Below are positions 47,103 to 59,069 of a stretch of DNA of 64,000 bases, piece after piece. The stretch's first letter is position 1. Every line of letters starts with the position of its first letter. Both the position numbers and the translations under genes were made by a program. The notes under the pieces are model-generated. The model was not told the DNA's origin. It did no database searches and saw only the letters and a program-made list of their open reading frames with translations. The stretch comes from Planococcus citri (taxonomy: Eukaryota > Arthropoda > Insecta > Hemiptera > Pseudococcidae): positions 37,097,230 to 37,161,229 of the forward strand of contig NC_088677.1 of NCBI RefSeq assembly GCF_950023065.1. Direction: 5' to 3'.

Positions 47103-48150
47103 ACTGCTCGAGAAAATATGTAACAAATCAGTTTGAGTAATTGTTGCGTTAAAATGATGGTCGACACTTTAAAAAGATATCGGTTTAATGGTGCGAGATC
47201 ACGCCTTTCAAGTGCCATTTGTTCTGTTTGCTCGTACTACTCGTACTTCGTACGTAGGATATTTACAGTGGAAATTTCACTCTTCGTATATGATTAATAG
47301 ATTGCGATAGGAAAATACTCGTATATCGCAGGTGTGTAATGTGTAGTATTAGTGGCCGTTTTATAGCAATATTGGCATTGCTTGTCATCTCTCACAGATG
47401 CTGTTTGGGTGTTTTCTCGTTCCAATGTCTGTGATAAGTTGGCTCGTTGTATTATTAACAGTCGAATTGAGCTGGCGGCGTTTCATTCTTTACCTTTCGA
47501 ATACTAGACTAGGTACACATACCTAGCGAGAAATTACTCGTATTTTCATAGTATTTCTTTTAAAAATCATTGTCTGCTAAAGCTCCTTGGAATACCTGAG
47601 AGATTTTTACTCCCGAGGATAATTATAATTTGATTAGGTGTACTCGCGATATAGAAGTGGAATATAGAAACCTTTTTAGTTACCTACTTACCTATAGCTT
47701 CATGTTACGTGTGTGTAATGATTGGAGACTGCAGTGTAGAGTCAAGTGAACGTGTGACCTTTGAATTGCACGTGATTTACGCCTAGTTTTATGTACCTTT
47801 TTGTAAAACGGTGTTGGTGAAATTCACTTGTTTTATGGTCATGTTACACTTATTTGTTTGCTCGTAAAATTCAAGCAGTGATGTAGGTCTAATTTTCATA
47901 CCCTGTTAATTAATAACTTCAATGCTTAAGATTAAAATTTACCGATCGTTATTCTTTATTATCTTGTTACATTGTTGTGTAAGTTGGTCGACTTGGGTGT
48001 AAAGTAGGTAATTTTTTTTTGTACTAAAGTACATGCCGCTGTTAGTGTCGATCATTGGTGAGAAAACGGAAAAGAGAAGGGAACTAGAATGGAATTTTTG
48101 TAAACGTAGCATGACAGAAATACGAGTGTAAAAAACACAGTTTTGGTCCA
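47103..48150. other. Gene-free stretch
   Basis: Nothing coding recognised. CGTACTCG-type words cluster at 47232-47330 (CTCGTACTACTCGTACTTCG). Confidence 0.4.
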
Positions 48151-48239
48151 ATATTGGGAAACCAAATTTTGAGCTGGTGAGATGATTTTTAGAGAATTTA
48201 TGAAAATGGCAAAAATAGCTCTGAACTTATAACTGCATC

Positions 48240-49150
48240 AGTATTATTAATTTTCTGCAAAAAGAGTTGATCTCGAGATGAAAATCTGAAAATCGTTCTG
48301 AATACTGAAGTCAACCTCTCGAATCGATTATGACCATTTTTGAGCCGATTTGGAGCCTCCAATCCGTTGACGTATATAGATACTCACTGTGATTTCAGAT
48401 GGCTCCAGATAGCGTTGTAAATTGTAATCAACTTTGACAGTTGAAAATATTCAATCCTGCATAAGTTTGATATTCTGAATTTACATTGATTATAGGACAG
48501 GTGAATCGTGAATTTGAGGTAACAGGTTGGAAAAATAAGGTATATATTTTTACAAGTTTAAAATCTCAAATTTAAAAAAATCCAAAGTCACCAATTTTTG
48601 CTAACATTACTCTGAATTTTCTCTATCCCCCAAAGTCGACTTCCCGAAACGATTGCAACTGTTTTTGAACCGAGGAGTTGACTAGCCTCCAGCATTTGAA
48701 TTTTCTCCGGCAGTATCAAATTGCTACACAGTGTAAATTTATAGTCACCTTTCGCAGGTTAACGTATGACTGAATTAAATTTTCAGCTGCCAAGTCTTCC
48801 TGAAAATTCTAGATTTTGCTGAAAATCATCTCAATTGCAGACAATTTCATTCAGCAGATAGAGAATAAAATCCAGAACTCGATTTTTAATATCCTAAATT
48901 AATTTTGCGTTTTCTGAAAACATTTCAGAATTTATTGAAAAATCAAAAATTATGATGAAGGTTCCAGTATGACCAGAAATAGTGAATTTCAATTAGGAAA
49001 AAGTCGATACTTGCTTCAAAACCGATTTTCATCATATTTACTGAAAAATTATCCTGACCGCTTTTGAATTTCCAAAAATTCTCCAAAAATTGAAAAATTA
49101 GTTTGCGCAGCTGAAATTTTTAGTTACGAAGATTTCAGACCATCAAATCA
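48240..49150. repeat. Dispersed repeat copies (GGAGCCTCCA core)
   Basis: Three partial copies. One is near 48340 (TTTTTGAGCCGATTTGGAGC followed by CTCCAATCC). One is near 48668 (TTTTTGAACCGAGGAGTTGA followed by TAGCCTCCAGCATTTGAATT). One is near 48955, inverted (ATGATGAAGGTTCCAGTATG). Their mutual similarity is clear but degraded. No coding remnant. Confidence 0.45.
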
Positions 49151-49159
49151 GGGATGAAC

Positions 49160-49480
49160 ATCTCGAATGTTGTTACATTTTGCCTCACAATTAGGTAGGA
49201 ACCATATTATTTTTTTGAGTAGGCATTTTTTCATGTTTCAAATTACCTCATTCCTGAAAGTTTTTTTTTTTTTTTTGAAGTGTGATTAACAGCTGCATAA
49301 CTGCATGTGCAACATAACAGGGTATGAGCAACATTGTCGACTCGTATTTATTTATTTACCTATATCTATTCCAATGTTGGGTATTTTCGGTGAACCGAGC
49401 ATTTCAACATCCGTTACATGGTTAAAAATGACCGAATTCTACATAGCGGCAAATTACAAAAGCACGCGTTATTTTAGAAA
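49160..49480. other. Gene-free stretch
   Basis: Contains a T19 run around 49260-49278 and no coding signal. Confidence 0.4.
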
Positions 49481-49564
49481 TTAAACAAAACAAGGGGGAG
49501 GAAACGCATTGAGTTGTTTCATGATCGAGTAGAATGCGATCCAGCGAAGCGGAGGCGCCTTTTG

Positions 49565-49768
49565 ATGCCTACCTTGACGCGGTGTCTGCGCTTCTGATTG
49601 CCGGAGAGACTCCTTCGTTCGAGGTTCGAGTTTGTGAAACTTCGAAGCGAGTATAGGTACGATTTGCTGTGCGAAACCAAATCCGCACCCAGCACACGTA
49701 ACCCAACCGACGATATTGAAGAATATTACAAATACAAATCCGTTCCCCAACCAGAAAATTACACCCTG
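49565..49768 (-). CDS. Possible internal exon with a transmembrane segment (strand uncertain)
   Basis: On the minus strand an open frame runs from an acceptor-like CTGACAG at about 49769 to a donor-like CAAG/GTAGGC at about 49565. It would encode a hydrophobic stretch (FWLGNGFVFVIFFNIVGWV), then a basic, polar tail (KLEPRTKESLRQ). The frame has no ATG near its 5' end, so if real it is an internal or last exon. The opposite strand is also open over 49598-49798 with an unremarkable acidic sequence. The local GC is higher than the flanks, which favours coding on one of the strands. No family recognised and the strand choice is weak. Confidence 0.22.
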
Positions 49769-49940
49769 TCAGGAACTGTTCTCATCAAACAAGTTTAACT
49801 GCCCTTTTAATTTGTTTTCACCGATTAACGTTGTTTTCGATGCGTATTTGTATTCGTCTACGTACGAGTGTGTGAGGTGTTCGCGTTGTCGACAAAAGCT
49901 AAACTCACTTTTTTCTCTTCTGTATTATATGCGAGTATAT

Positions 49941-50210
49941 TTTATTCATTGATTTAAACGTCTGCGATTATGGCCTTGGGTTGCTTGTTGAGTACCTTGT
50001 TTGGTGGTGTTGTAAATTTTCCCGTACACGTGTCTGCGTCTACGGCGAGGTTGCAAAGTAACGCTCGTAAAGGTGTCAAAAAATTTATTCGGAGAAATAC
50101 ACGTTTGAAGGAATATTATACGAGAAAATGCACGTACAAGTACCTAAGAAGACTAATAAAATGCGTGTCTCTCATTTTGTCATTTAAAAAGGGTAACGGA
50201 AAAAATTTGT
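49941..50210 (-). other. Probable 3' UTR of the 238-aa protein gene
   Basis: Lies directly downstream of that gene's stop on the minus strand, with AATAAA hexamers (TTTATT on the plus strand) at about 50084-50089 and 49941-49946. A plus-strand 90-codon frame overlaps it from 49970; with a basic, low-complexity C-terminal half it is not called as a gene. Confidence 0.35.
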
Positions 50211-50927
50211 CTATTTACAGAATTTTACGTTGGTGTGTTTAAAAGGCGGTTTCTTGTACGCGTTAAAATGATCAGAAAAGTATTGCGAAACGAGCGGATC
50301 CTTGCGAATGTATGTATTCCTGAGTTGAACGGTTTTGGTTGATTTTGGCTCGACGTGTTTCGTCTTGATGGGGCCTTTTTTGACCGGCTCTTCTTGACTC
50401 ATTTTGATACGACTGTCGTTGAACATTTTACGCCTTATGTAGGACGCGGTTTCTTCGTAAGAAAGTTCAGGAGGTTCTTTCAAGTAACTCGGGTATCGTG
50501 TCGGAATCGGTAATTTTTTCGGCAGAGCCGTTCTACGCCATAAATTCATCATAGCTTCTTCTTTTTGTTTACGTTCACGCTCCTCGTATGTATCTTTACG
50601 CTTTTCTAGCGGCGGCCTTTCGGTAGAAGTTTCCATTTCGCTACCTACTTCGCCTTCGGCCTGAGATGGCGTGGCCTTTTTTGGAGTATCGGATTTAGCG
50701 GGTTCGGTCGTTTGAGCATCGCCAGCCGATGGTTCTTCTTCGATGGTCATAGGAACCTCAGCCGCGTCGCCCTTTTTCTCTTCGACTGGCTTTTCGGGCG
50801 TTGACACTTGCAGCGTGTTGTTAAAACTGTGTAATGAACTTAGCGAGGTGTTATCGTACGTCGAACGTGACGTTACCGATCTGGAGGATTTTGGAAGTCT
50901 TTTACGAGCCATGCTAAAGAGCTTCAT
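50211..50927 (-). CDS. Uncharacterised charged protein, 238 aa
   Basis: I do not recognise the family. The first quarter is basic and Ser/Thr-rich (RKRLPKSSRSVTSRSTYDNTS). Residues 42-110 are a low-complexity Glu/Lys/Pro/Thr region, probably disordered. Residues 112-127 (YEERERKQKEEAMMNL) look like a short helix. The C-terminal half has a more conserved look, with LPIPTRYPSYLKEPPELSYEE at about 139-159 and YIRRKMFNDSR near 163-173; there are no transmembrane segments or signal peptide. Two starts are possible, M1 or M6 (MARKR). The codon composition is balanced and GC is well above the surroundings, which is why it is called real. It appears to be complete in one exon; extra upstream exons cannot be excluded. 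Likely cytoplasmic or nuclear. Confidence 0.6.
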   Translation of the reverse strand: MKLFSMARKRLPKSSRSVTSRSTYDNTSLSSLHSFNNTLQVSTPEKPVEEKKGDAAEVPMTIEEEPSAGDAQTTEPAKSDTPKKATPSQAEGEVGSEMETSTERPPLEKRKDTYEERERKQKEEAMMNLWRRTALPKKLPIPTRYPSYLKEPPELSYEETASYIRRKMFNDSRIKMSQEEPVKKGPIKTKHVEPKSTKTVQLRNTYIRKDPLVSQYFSDHFNAYKKPPFKHTNVKFCK

Positions 50928-51306
50928 TTTGATCGAGTATTTATTTCTTTGTACTTAGCTCGAACGAATTTTAACTAACTAATGAGCCGAAAAAGCGCAG
51001 CGTCGGTGAATTCCAGTTGTTTCTAGGCAATCGTAAAAAAATATTATGGGCTCATAAAATTTGATTTTATGTATAAAAATATGTGTAGAAAATCAAATGA
51101 CATTTCTTTCATTGTACGTGCAATAGGAGACATTTTTTTAGGCCTATATTTAGGATTGCTCCGAAAATGTTTTGTAGGTCAATTGGGCACAGGATAAGAA
51201 ATCACTTAGATATTTCTTTTTTTTTTTTCATTTTATTCAGTCTTGCTTAAGGAATGGGACAAGTATCTGAATTTTACTGGCAAAATGGCTTTTAGATTTT
51301 AGTAGA

Positions 51307-51690
51307 TGAAGAGTGATATTCCAAAACTCGCTTTGTCCATTTCTATCAAAATTGGGTTTTCAGCAGTACCTGGTAGATGAAGTATTAACTCACATTCCTA
51401 CATCATCAACCTACCAAAATGAGGTGTTAAACTCATCTAAATAGCCAATTCACTAAAAATTAAAAAAAAAATAATATTCCAAAACGCGCTTTATCCATTT
51501 TTATTGAAATTTTTTTCAGCAGTATTTAGTGGATGAAGTGTATACCTACACTCCTACATCATAAATCCGCCCAAATAAAGTGCTAAACTCGCCTAAAAAG
51601 CCAATTTACCCGTTTAAAGGGAAACTGTTTTTCCTCTTTCCTGAAAAGTTGTGAAAATGGACAAAGCGAATTTTGGAATATCACTCTTCA
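51307..51690. mobile_element. MITE-like element, 384 bp, 36-bp terminal inverted repeats and internal tandem duplication
   Basis: The left arm from 51307 reads TGAAGAGTGATATTCCAAAA, then CTCGCTTTGTCCATTT. The right arm, ending at 51690, is its reverse complement with one mismatch. The terminal word ATATTCCAAAA also starts a second internal unit at 51474, giving two copies of a ~158-bp unit (each with CAGCAGTA, GATGAAGT, CCTACATCAT and AGCCAATT blocks). The outer GAAGAG...ATTCCAAA matches the hairpin element at 23573-23828, so both probably belong to one MITE family. Confidence 0.7.
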
Positions 51691-52933
51691 GATATATCAG
51701 TTTTCTGCGGGGGAATTTATCCCTTATTCGGTGAATTTCAGATAAACTGAAACTCAGACTCTTGAAAATCTGTAGTAAGTAATACAAAAATACTATGTAT
51801 CAACCTATTGGCTATCGTGTTTTTTGGTTCGATTTCATCGAAGAATTTTTTTGAATAAAAAAACGACTGTTATGTTAATGCAACGAGTTTACAAGGTGGG
51901 CTTTTGGGCTTTTTCAAATACAGTGTGACCCTTTTATTTCTCAGTGTTTTTTTTTAGCCTTTAAAACGCGATTTCACGCTGGTTGTGTCATTTATGGAAA
52001 GAGTTTTTTTGCTTACGGTATCAGCATATCCCTTATTGTTCTATGCGATCGGTGCATCGTTCACTTTTCGTAATGAATGCGAATGAAAGGATCTAAAAAA
52101 TGTAACCTTGGACACAATGACGTATTTTCTATACATCGTGTCGACTTAGGGAATGTGAAAAAACAAACAAAAAACACGATTCTGTTAACATACGTAGGTA
52201 CAGGATGGTCTCCTGTGTTGAAAAATGGTCGTTCATTCGAAAAGGAAACTAAAAAACCTCGACTAATTGTTGTTGAAAAAAGTGAAATCTCGTAGCTGTT
52301 TCGGTTACTTTCGATTTTTCTAAAAAATCATTTGTTACAGCCAACGCTGTGTGGTCAGTCTACCGAAGTCCAGCACTCCAGCAGTGTCGCCAAATTCGAG
52401 CCAGCGATTCTTTTGTTATAGATAATTGGAGATTACAACAACGGAACAAAATCGCGGCTACTGATTCATAATCGATGTCCTTATTGTCCCATAGCAAACC
52501 AAGTGGGCGTGAATAATTTGTCGAAAAATTAATCAAAAGTTGCGAGCCCTGCGAAAGACGAATACTGGTATTTTGAAGGTATGTGTGGGGTTGCTCGTAA
52601 TGGCTATATTCCCCTGTTTTTTCTCTTTCTCTCATCCTTTACGCCATATATCTTATGCAGAACGTGTTACATTTTTGGGCGTGTAATGTTTACGTTTGGA
52701 TTTACACTTCTTTAAAATCGATCAATCGCTTTGGTGCAAGTAAAAGCTATAACCGCGGTAGCGTTGAGTCATTTGAGGTTAGCATACGTTCGTTCGGCTT
52801 TTAGATACGCTGTTATCGGCATATTAATGTCCTGACATATTGATGACACTTGGTAAAATCCACATACAGATTGAATCACCATTTGTGGGAGGTCTACTGG
52901 TTGAGTTATTGTCATAATTTCGTCCATGTCGCC

Positions 52934-52955
52934 CGTCGTCGTCGTCGTCGTCGTC
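52934..52955. repeat. (CGT)n microsatellite
   Basis: Seven uninterrupted CGT units. The minus-strand frame over it would read poly-Thr and is not thought to be coding. Confidence 0.85.
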
Positions 52956-54668
52956 GTCAACGCGCCCAAAAATTTTATACGTTTTCGATACTCAGGCCGC
53001 GTTGTTGATCGCCTAAAAACCCACTCAATCGATTAATACATGAGTAAAATTTCCATTTGGCTAGCGAATTAAAAAAATTTATAATTACCATAAAGCTTGC
53101 TGGCCAAAAACAGCGATAATAATGGGTCAACTAATCGACCCGACGCGACGTACATGAACCTGTTTTAGTGTTTTTTCAAACAGTCCATACGTATTCGTAC
53201 ATGTAAAATGATTTCATAGAAAATTCTACCGCAAGCTTCCAACTAGTAAGTCGTTAATGTCGTCTGATATCGTTTTAAATGATACTTTACGATTCCAAAA
53301 GAATCGAATCGTTCGATGAATCATTCACAATGACCGGCGATCCAGAAAGAAACTTTCGATTTTTAGTAGAAAATGGCATTGTTTTTTTTTCATCATTCGT
53401 AATCGTATCCTTCCTCAGTTATTTAGGATACCACTTCTTTCAATGATGATCATTTCCTGGTAAAATGTTAATCCACCATGACATGAGTCATAAAGCTTGG
53501 TGCGGTAAAATTTAATTTTATTTGAATTTTTATGATTTTTTTTTTGCATTTTTAATTGGGTATTTCACGATAAGAACGACGAAACGTTACCGCCACGAAA
53601 CGAAATAAGATCCTGGGCGCTTTAAAATAACGAAAATATTTTCCCTTTTGAAATTAATTTAGCGATTTTCTCATTTCCTTTCCCCCTTTTTTGGACGGCT
53701 AATATAAGTTTTTAAAAAGTCACCCCAATTTAGCTAAACCGATACATCGACGATTAGGGTAATAATATGCATTAGAACAATAACGCGTTCTTATCTGAAT
53801 GAAAAATTCAATTTCCTCCGTGAAAACGCCCCCTAATACGAATACACGCGCCCTGTGGGGCTGGTAATTCACATTGTAATTTTTTCTACGCTTTTGTTAC
53901 AATGAAAAAATAACCATGTGAGCTATGAGCGTTGACTGAATTTGAAAGAAATAATACGTTGGTTTGATTCATGTTGCAGTGGTTCAGGTTGGTTTGTATT
54001 CTCGAGGGTCGGGGCATATGTATGAAAACATTGAACCAAAAAAAAAAAATAAATAGAGGATTAATCAAAAAGCACTTTAGAAAGAGGAAGAATTGTTATT
54101 AAGTCGAAAAATCTTTCCCATTTTCTTAAAAATTGATTTTCACATTTTCTTTCAAAAATAAAACAACGCTCCAATTTTTCATATTAGAAAAAATTCATAC
54201 CTATGCGAGTGGTATTTTTTTAGTTAAGGTTAATTACCCTCCATGGCCACTTTATTCATAGTAAATTTTTGTTGAGAAAACAAATTTTTTGAAATTTCGA
54301 AAATGTTTTATACAGGTAAGTATAGGTAGTAAGCATTTCAATTTTAGCAATCGTCAAAATATTTTTAAAGCTGAACTGTATCATTTCAATTTTTTGACCT
54401 TCGTCTATTTTTTAATATTGATTTAACAAAATCGTCTTCATTTCGTGACATTTCAACGTAATTCTACACTTTTTCAGTGTTCATGATGAATCTTTTGAAT
54501 TTTTTCCGAAGAATTCTTTGATTCAAAAAAATTATGTCGAGAGATCAAAATGAAAAATTGACAATTTTAATTATTTTTTATGCTTTTAAAAGTGTTTTGA
54601 AAAAAAAAACAGTTAAATTTGCCTAATAGGTACTTATACCTAACTATCGCTGTTTTTCACAAAAGTAA

Positions 54669-54683
54669 GTAGGTAGGTAGGTA
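54669..54683. repeat. (GTAG)n short run
   Basis: GTAGGTAGGTAGGTA, another instance of the TACCTA/TAGGTA word that recurs across the window. Confidence 0.7.
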
Positions 54684-57430
54684 CATATCCCACTTTCCTT
54701 ATAATCATCTGCAGGTAGGTTTTTTCACTTCGACCCAAAAAATCTCGTCGTAATTGATCAATTACGTGTGTTTAAAAAATGAATTGCTGTCATATTTGCC
54801 ATTTTTCAAAATACAGATTGGCACTTTAAAATCGTTTCACATGTTTTTTACATTAAGAGAAAGAAAGTACATTTGAACAGGCTGTAGGTGAAAATTTACT
54901 CGCTAAAAAATTCATCATTTACAAGGAAAATGCATTGCAAGGTCATTTTTCTTATTAGATTTTGACGTTTAGATATGAAGGAAGGGAAGAGGCAGTGAGT
55001 GTGAAAGATGATTCTTTACATCCATAAGAACTTTAATGGAAGATAATGGTACCCATTTTTCTAACATGTGGTGTATTTTATTTCTATGCTTGTGATTTTG
55101 AAGATACTTTAGGCTCTCGAATAGGTACCCACCTACTTATTTTTCTGAAATATTGAAAAGTACGAGTAATAGACGAATGTTCAAATTATCAATTCATTCA
55201 TCATTTGGTAATTTTTCTGCCTACCTACTTATCGCGATACAAAAACAAAGACGATGAAATCTTAATCATTGCAAATTGTAAATTCTCAATTTCCTCGATT
55301 CGACGCATACTTTCTCGTTATTCGAAAACAATGAGGAAAAAAATAACAACGGTGTATGGTATAACATTTCATCTGCACAGCACGCTGCGCGTGATTCTCT
55401 ATTGACATCACGTAAATTTTTACATTTTAAATCATGAAGTTGTAGTTTTAATTAGACGGTTTCTTTTTTGTGATAATGTACGTAGTGTACGTAGACCAAT
55501 GCTACGGAGACTCCGTATTATTATTACCTTATCGCGGGGTTTCTAGCAGTATTCGAGCTTACATTAATTTGAATAGCTTGGATGGTTTTTATAAGGTCAC
55601 CTCACAATTCTGCGGGTATCTAAAGTGAAAAAAGGAAGAACATTTTCTCTTTGATTGTTTCCTATTTATTTACGTTATTTTGAACGTACGAGTAGGTAAA
55701 TGTAGGTGCAATTGAATGAATAAATTTTCCTTCGAATTCTCGCTGCGATCGTCTCAATAGAATCCGTGAATTAATTAATGGTAATTGTTAATATGGAGAA
55801 AGAAAAGGTAAGTAACATAAATGAAGGTTGTACAAGTTCGCGAAAATTTTTACCCCTGTTTTAAACGAAATGTGGTACTCGTATTGTTAGTTGAATTTGT
55901 TGGTACTTCGTAGTTCGTATAGCTGGTGAAGAAGTTTATGCACGATTTTTTTCCTTTTTTATTGCATTGAAAAGAGGTGTGCTGCTTTGTCACGTGTCCA
56001 TTTGATTAGAATGAATTCTTCGACTGTGTAGATGTCTTTGCAAAGATAAGACAATCTATTATTCCTTTTTCTGTAGGTACTTATACATTGTTAGAGAGAA
56101 TAACACGATGGTTGTACTGCGTTTAATTACGATATAAATTTTCAAATGGTTTTAATTTATTGATGAATCAGCAAGGTCATCGGTGTAATCAACAATTATA
56201 CCTTTGTTAGATGTACTTTTTTTAAAAAGCCCTTTACTTATGTGTAGGTACTTGTCTCTGATTTATAAATGATTCGATATTTTCAAGTTGATTATTGTTC
56301 AAATGCAAATAGGAAAGTAGAATTTTTGTAAGTCCTTTCTCTTGCAAAAAGAGCCTTAAATCGTTAGCTTGGAATCGGAATAAGAAAATTCCTGTTTCAA
56401 AATTTTTGTGTGTCCGTTTTGTTTGAATTGAACGTGGTAAAAAAAAGAACAGTACCTGGGAACATTTTACTCACAAAAATTGAGTCACCTGCTCTGAAAA
56501 ATATGAAAGAGAAAGTTTTTAAATTTTGGAAATAAAAACTACCTTAAAGGGCAAAGGTCTCATTTTAGCTTCTTTTCTCTGCGAAATATCTATAATCACC
56601 TGAAATCCTAAGCTTCGATGAATTTAAAGACTTACATTTCAGATTTAAAAGTAATTCTCTTTGCTAATTTTTTATCGTCGTGTGTCTAAGTCCGTGTTAA
56701 GAAATCCATTGTAGGTATTAGTTAAAATAACGTACAATAATCTTTTGCTTGTAACGTATACCTATTACCTATACCAGTCAGTAGCTAACCTATAGCGATT
56801 TATTTTCTTGAGATTTTAGTCAAGTAGCTCGAATTTGATGCTCGCTCCTCTGTGTTTCACGTAACTAATTGCTTGTTATTTTGAAAGTAGGAAAAAAAGT
56901 AGCCTAATCGCATATATACTTAAGCAGTATTATGTGCAAGTATTACTCGTGTACTCGGTAGTTAGGTGCTTGTATTTATAACGATATGTGGAACATACCT
57001 ATACGTATTAGTCACCTTCACTTGAACCGAATGCGCATAATTTTAGGCTACCATGTGGTAAAATATCATAAATATGTTACATCATCGTGTAATACTGCTC
57101 GTGGTTAATTTTCGCTTACCTATATGTTTTTAAGTTTCCACTGATCCACTCTGTGTATTTATTTTTTTTCTCAAGAAAACATTTCGTGGCTGCAGCGAAA
57201 TTCCGAAATCGCTGATACGCCATAAAATATGAAACAATTTCGAGCGGGTAATTTTTTTTCGTATATAAATAATTTCGTTATTCATTTGAAGAATAGAAAT
57301 AGCCGACGATATGAGGATTAGTTGAGAATGTAAATTGTATATATGTTTTAATGTTAGCGAATAAATATGAAAAGTAAATGGCAACTGTCACCTCATAATG
57401 ACGCGATCATTTTTAACGCTGTTATTACTT

Positions 57431-59069
57431 CTAAGAAATGTTAATTCTGGAAATGGCGAAACGGAAGTCATTTGCGAATTTTTTCGAATCGATGCTCCAT
57501 TGCTCCATCTGTAGGTAGGTAACACACTTTAAAGTGGCATCATCTTCGTAGGTGATTTTTACCAACATTTTTTTCATCTTGTAGTGAAATTTAGAAGCCT
57601 CCTCGATGTTTTCTTGTGTCATGTGGTAATAATAGAGACGTTTGAAAAACAAAAGTTTTTTTCTACCATTGCTCCAGTAACCTAAAGAAAGGCTTTTTCA
57701 AGGGTAGTTGAGAGAAAGTCGTATTAGGTAATTTTTTGTCGATTTTGATTGTGCATCTATAGCGTTGTAAATCACAAAAGACCTTTGAATAACTTCCTAC
57801 ACAATGGTGACATCTTTATTGGACAAATAATAGAGTAGAAAGCGTAGATAGGTCAGTGGTGCATTTGTTTTTTCGTCAGTTACGTATCCGCGGTTAGAAA
57901 GTAGGCCTTTAATGTCAAGTTGTTGTTGTTGTTTAGACAATTCAATAAAATAGCCATTCGAGAAGAGTTCATTTTCTATAAATATACGTATCATGGCTCG
58001 GGTTATTGTGTTTACACACAACGCTTCATAGTAAGACTCTATATAGCTAACTACATTTGCATAATTCAAATCGCAATCAGTTTTTTTGAAAAAAAAACCA
58101 CCTCAACTGATCTAACGGTATCTATTCTTATAAAAACTACGAATTTATCCATTTTTCAAAACGAATATGTGGGAAATTCTTATTCACTAAGAAAGGCACG
58201 AAAAATCACGTTTTTTTTTTGCCTTCGACTCGTTATTTTATTTTTTAATGCTTCTTGAGGTTATCTGAAATCGAATAGGCTATATTTCAGCGCAGATGGT
58301 TTTTTAAAAAAGGACACGCAACACTCCCCGTATCATAATGAAGTATTAATAGTCTTCGCTGAACCCCCGTTTTGCTTTTGCGTTGATCTATTTTAAATTC
58401 AAAAACCCTTTATTGATATAATATCTTATCTAAATCTGTGTACGGAGCGTTTATTTTATATACCTACCTACTTGCTCGATAATAACGAACATGACAAAAA
58501 AAAGCCTCGTTGAAAAGCGTCATTGTTGCAATGTGACAGTTAATGTTTCGGTCTGGTACGAGAGCAATAAGAGGATCCTTTGAAATTGTTTTTTATTCGC
58601 TCGCGCTGCCTTTAACTTTGCTTTCGCGAGTAACCCATTTGATATATCTAATCGCTTATAAATATCATTTAATGTTGGCTTTTTTATCGGTATAAAAGAC
58701 CTGCCCTTTTTTTCACGCCACATGATGCCTATGTAATAAGGGCAAAAGTACTCTCAAAGGAATTGCGATGATGGCACATTACGCTATTAACAGGTGCAAG
58801 GTGTTTTTATATCCATCTTTTTCCACATTAGAGAACAGTTTTTTTTTCATGACGAATTTTGCATTTGCACTGTACAAGTCGACAGATTTCTTACCTTGAA
58901 TGTTTTTCCAATACTTTGATACATTTATATGTTTTTTTTTTCGAAGATGATTCGACGTGATTGTGTAATTTAAAGGTACGTCTACGTATATAGCGTCCGT
59001 CGATACAAAATATATAAAAAATAGACCATTAAATTTTACGTAATCTCTCGGTATATTGGGTAAATTCAC
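57431..59069 (-). other. Cluster of four minus-strand ORFs, possible spliced or decayed gene
   Basis: In transcription order: 58779-59069 (96 codons), 58520-58723 (67), 57797-58069 (90) and 57431-57652 (73), all on the minus strand with different frames. The 90-codon frame looks the most protein-like (varied composition, LSKQQQQLDIKGLLSNRG in its middle, then TYLRFLLYYLSNKD). An acceptor-like CCCTTATTACATAG lies just before the ATG of the 58723 frame, but the matching donors are poor. AT-rich chance frames of 60-130 codons occur elsewhere in the window, so this may be coincidence. No family recognised. Confidence 0.2.

Larger units (their letters stand above)
51700..57420. other. Gene-free stretch
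   Basis: No supportable gene. The minus frame at 52360-52635 overlaps a GC-richer patch (52345-52400) but shows no domain, signal or splice support. A (CGT)n run and a TAGG run are listed separately. No RNA genes recognised. Confidence 0.4.

Noticed and set aside
49970..50242. 90-codon plus-strand frame with a good ATG context
   Set aside because: It overlaps the 3' end and likely 3' UTR of the minus-strand 238-aa gene, and its second half is a basic low-complexity sequence; not enough to call a gene.
52360..52635. 91-codon minus-strand frame
   Set aside because: The ORF starts in low-complexity MRERE sequence and shows no domain or splice support; a chance frame is more likely.
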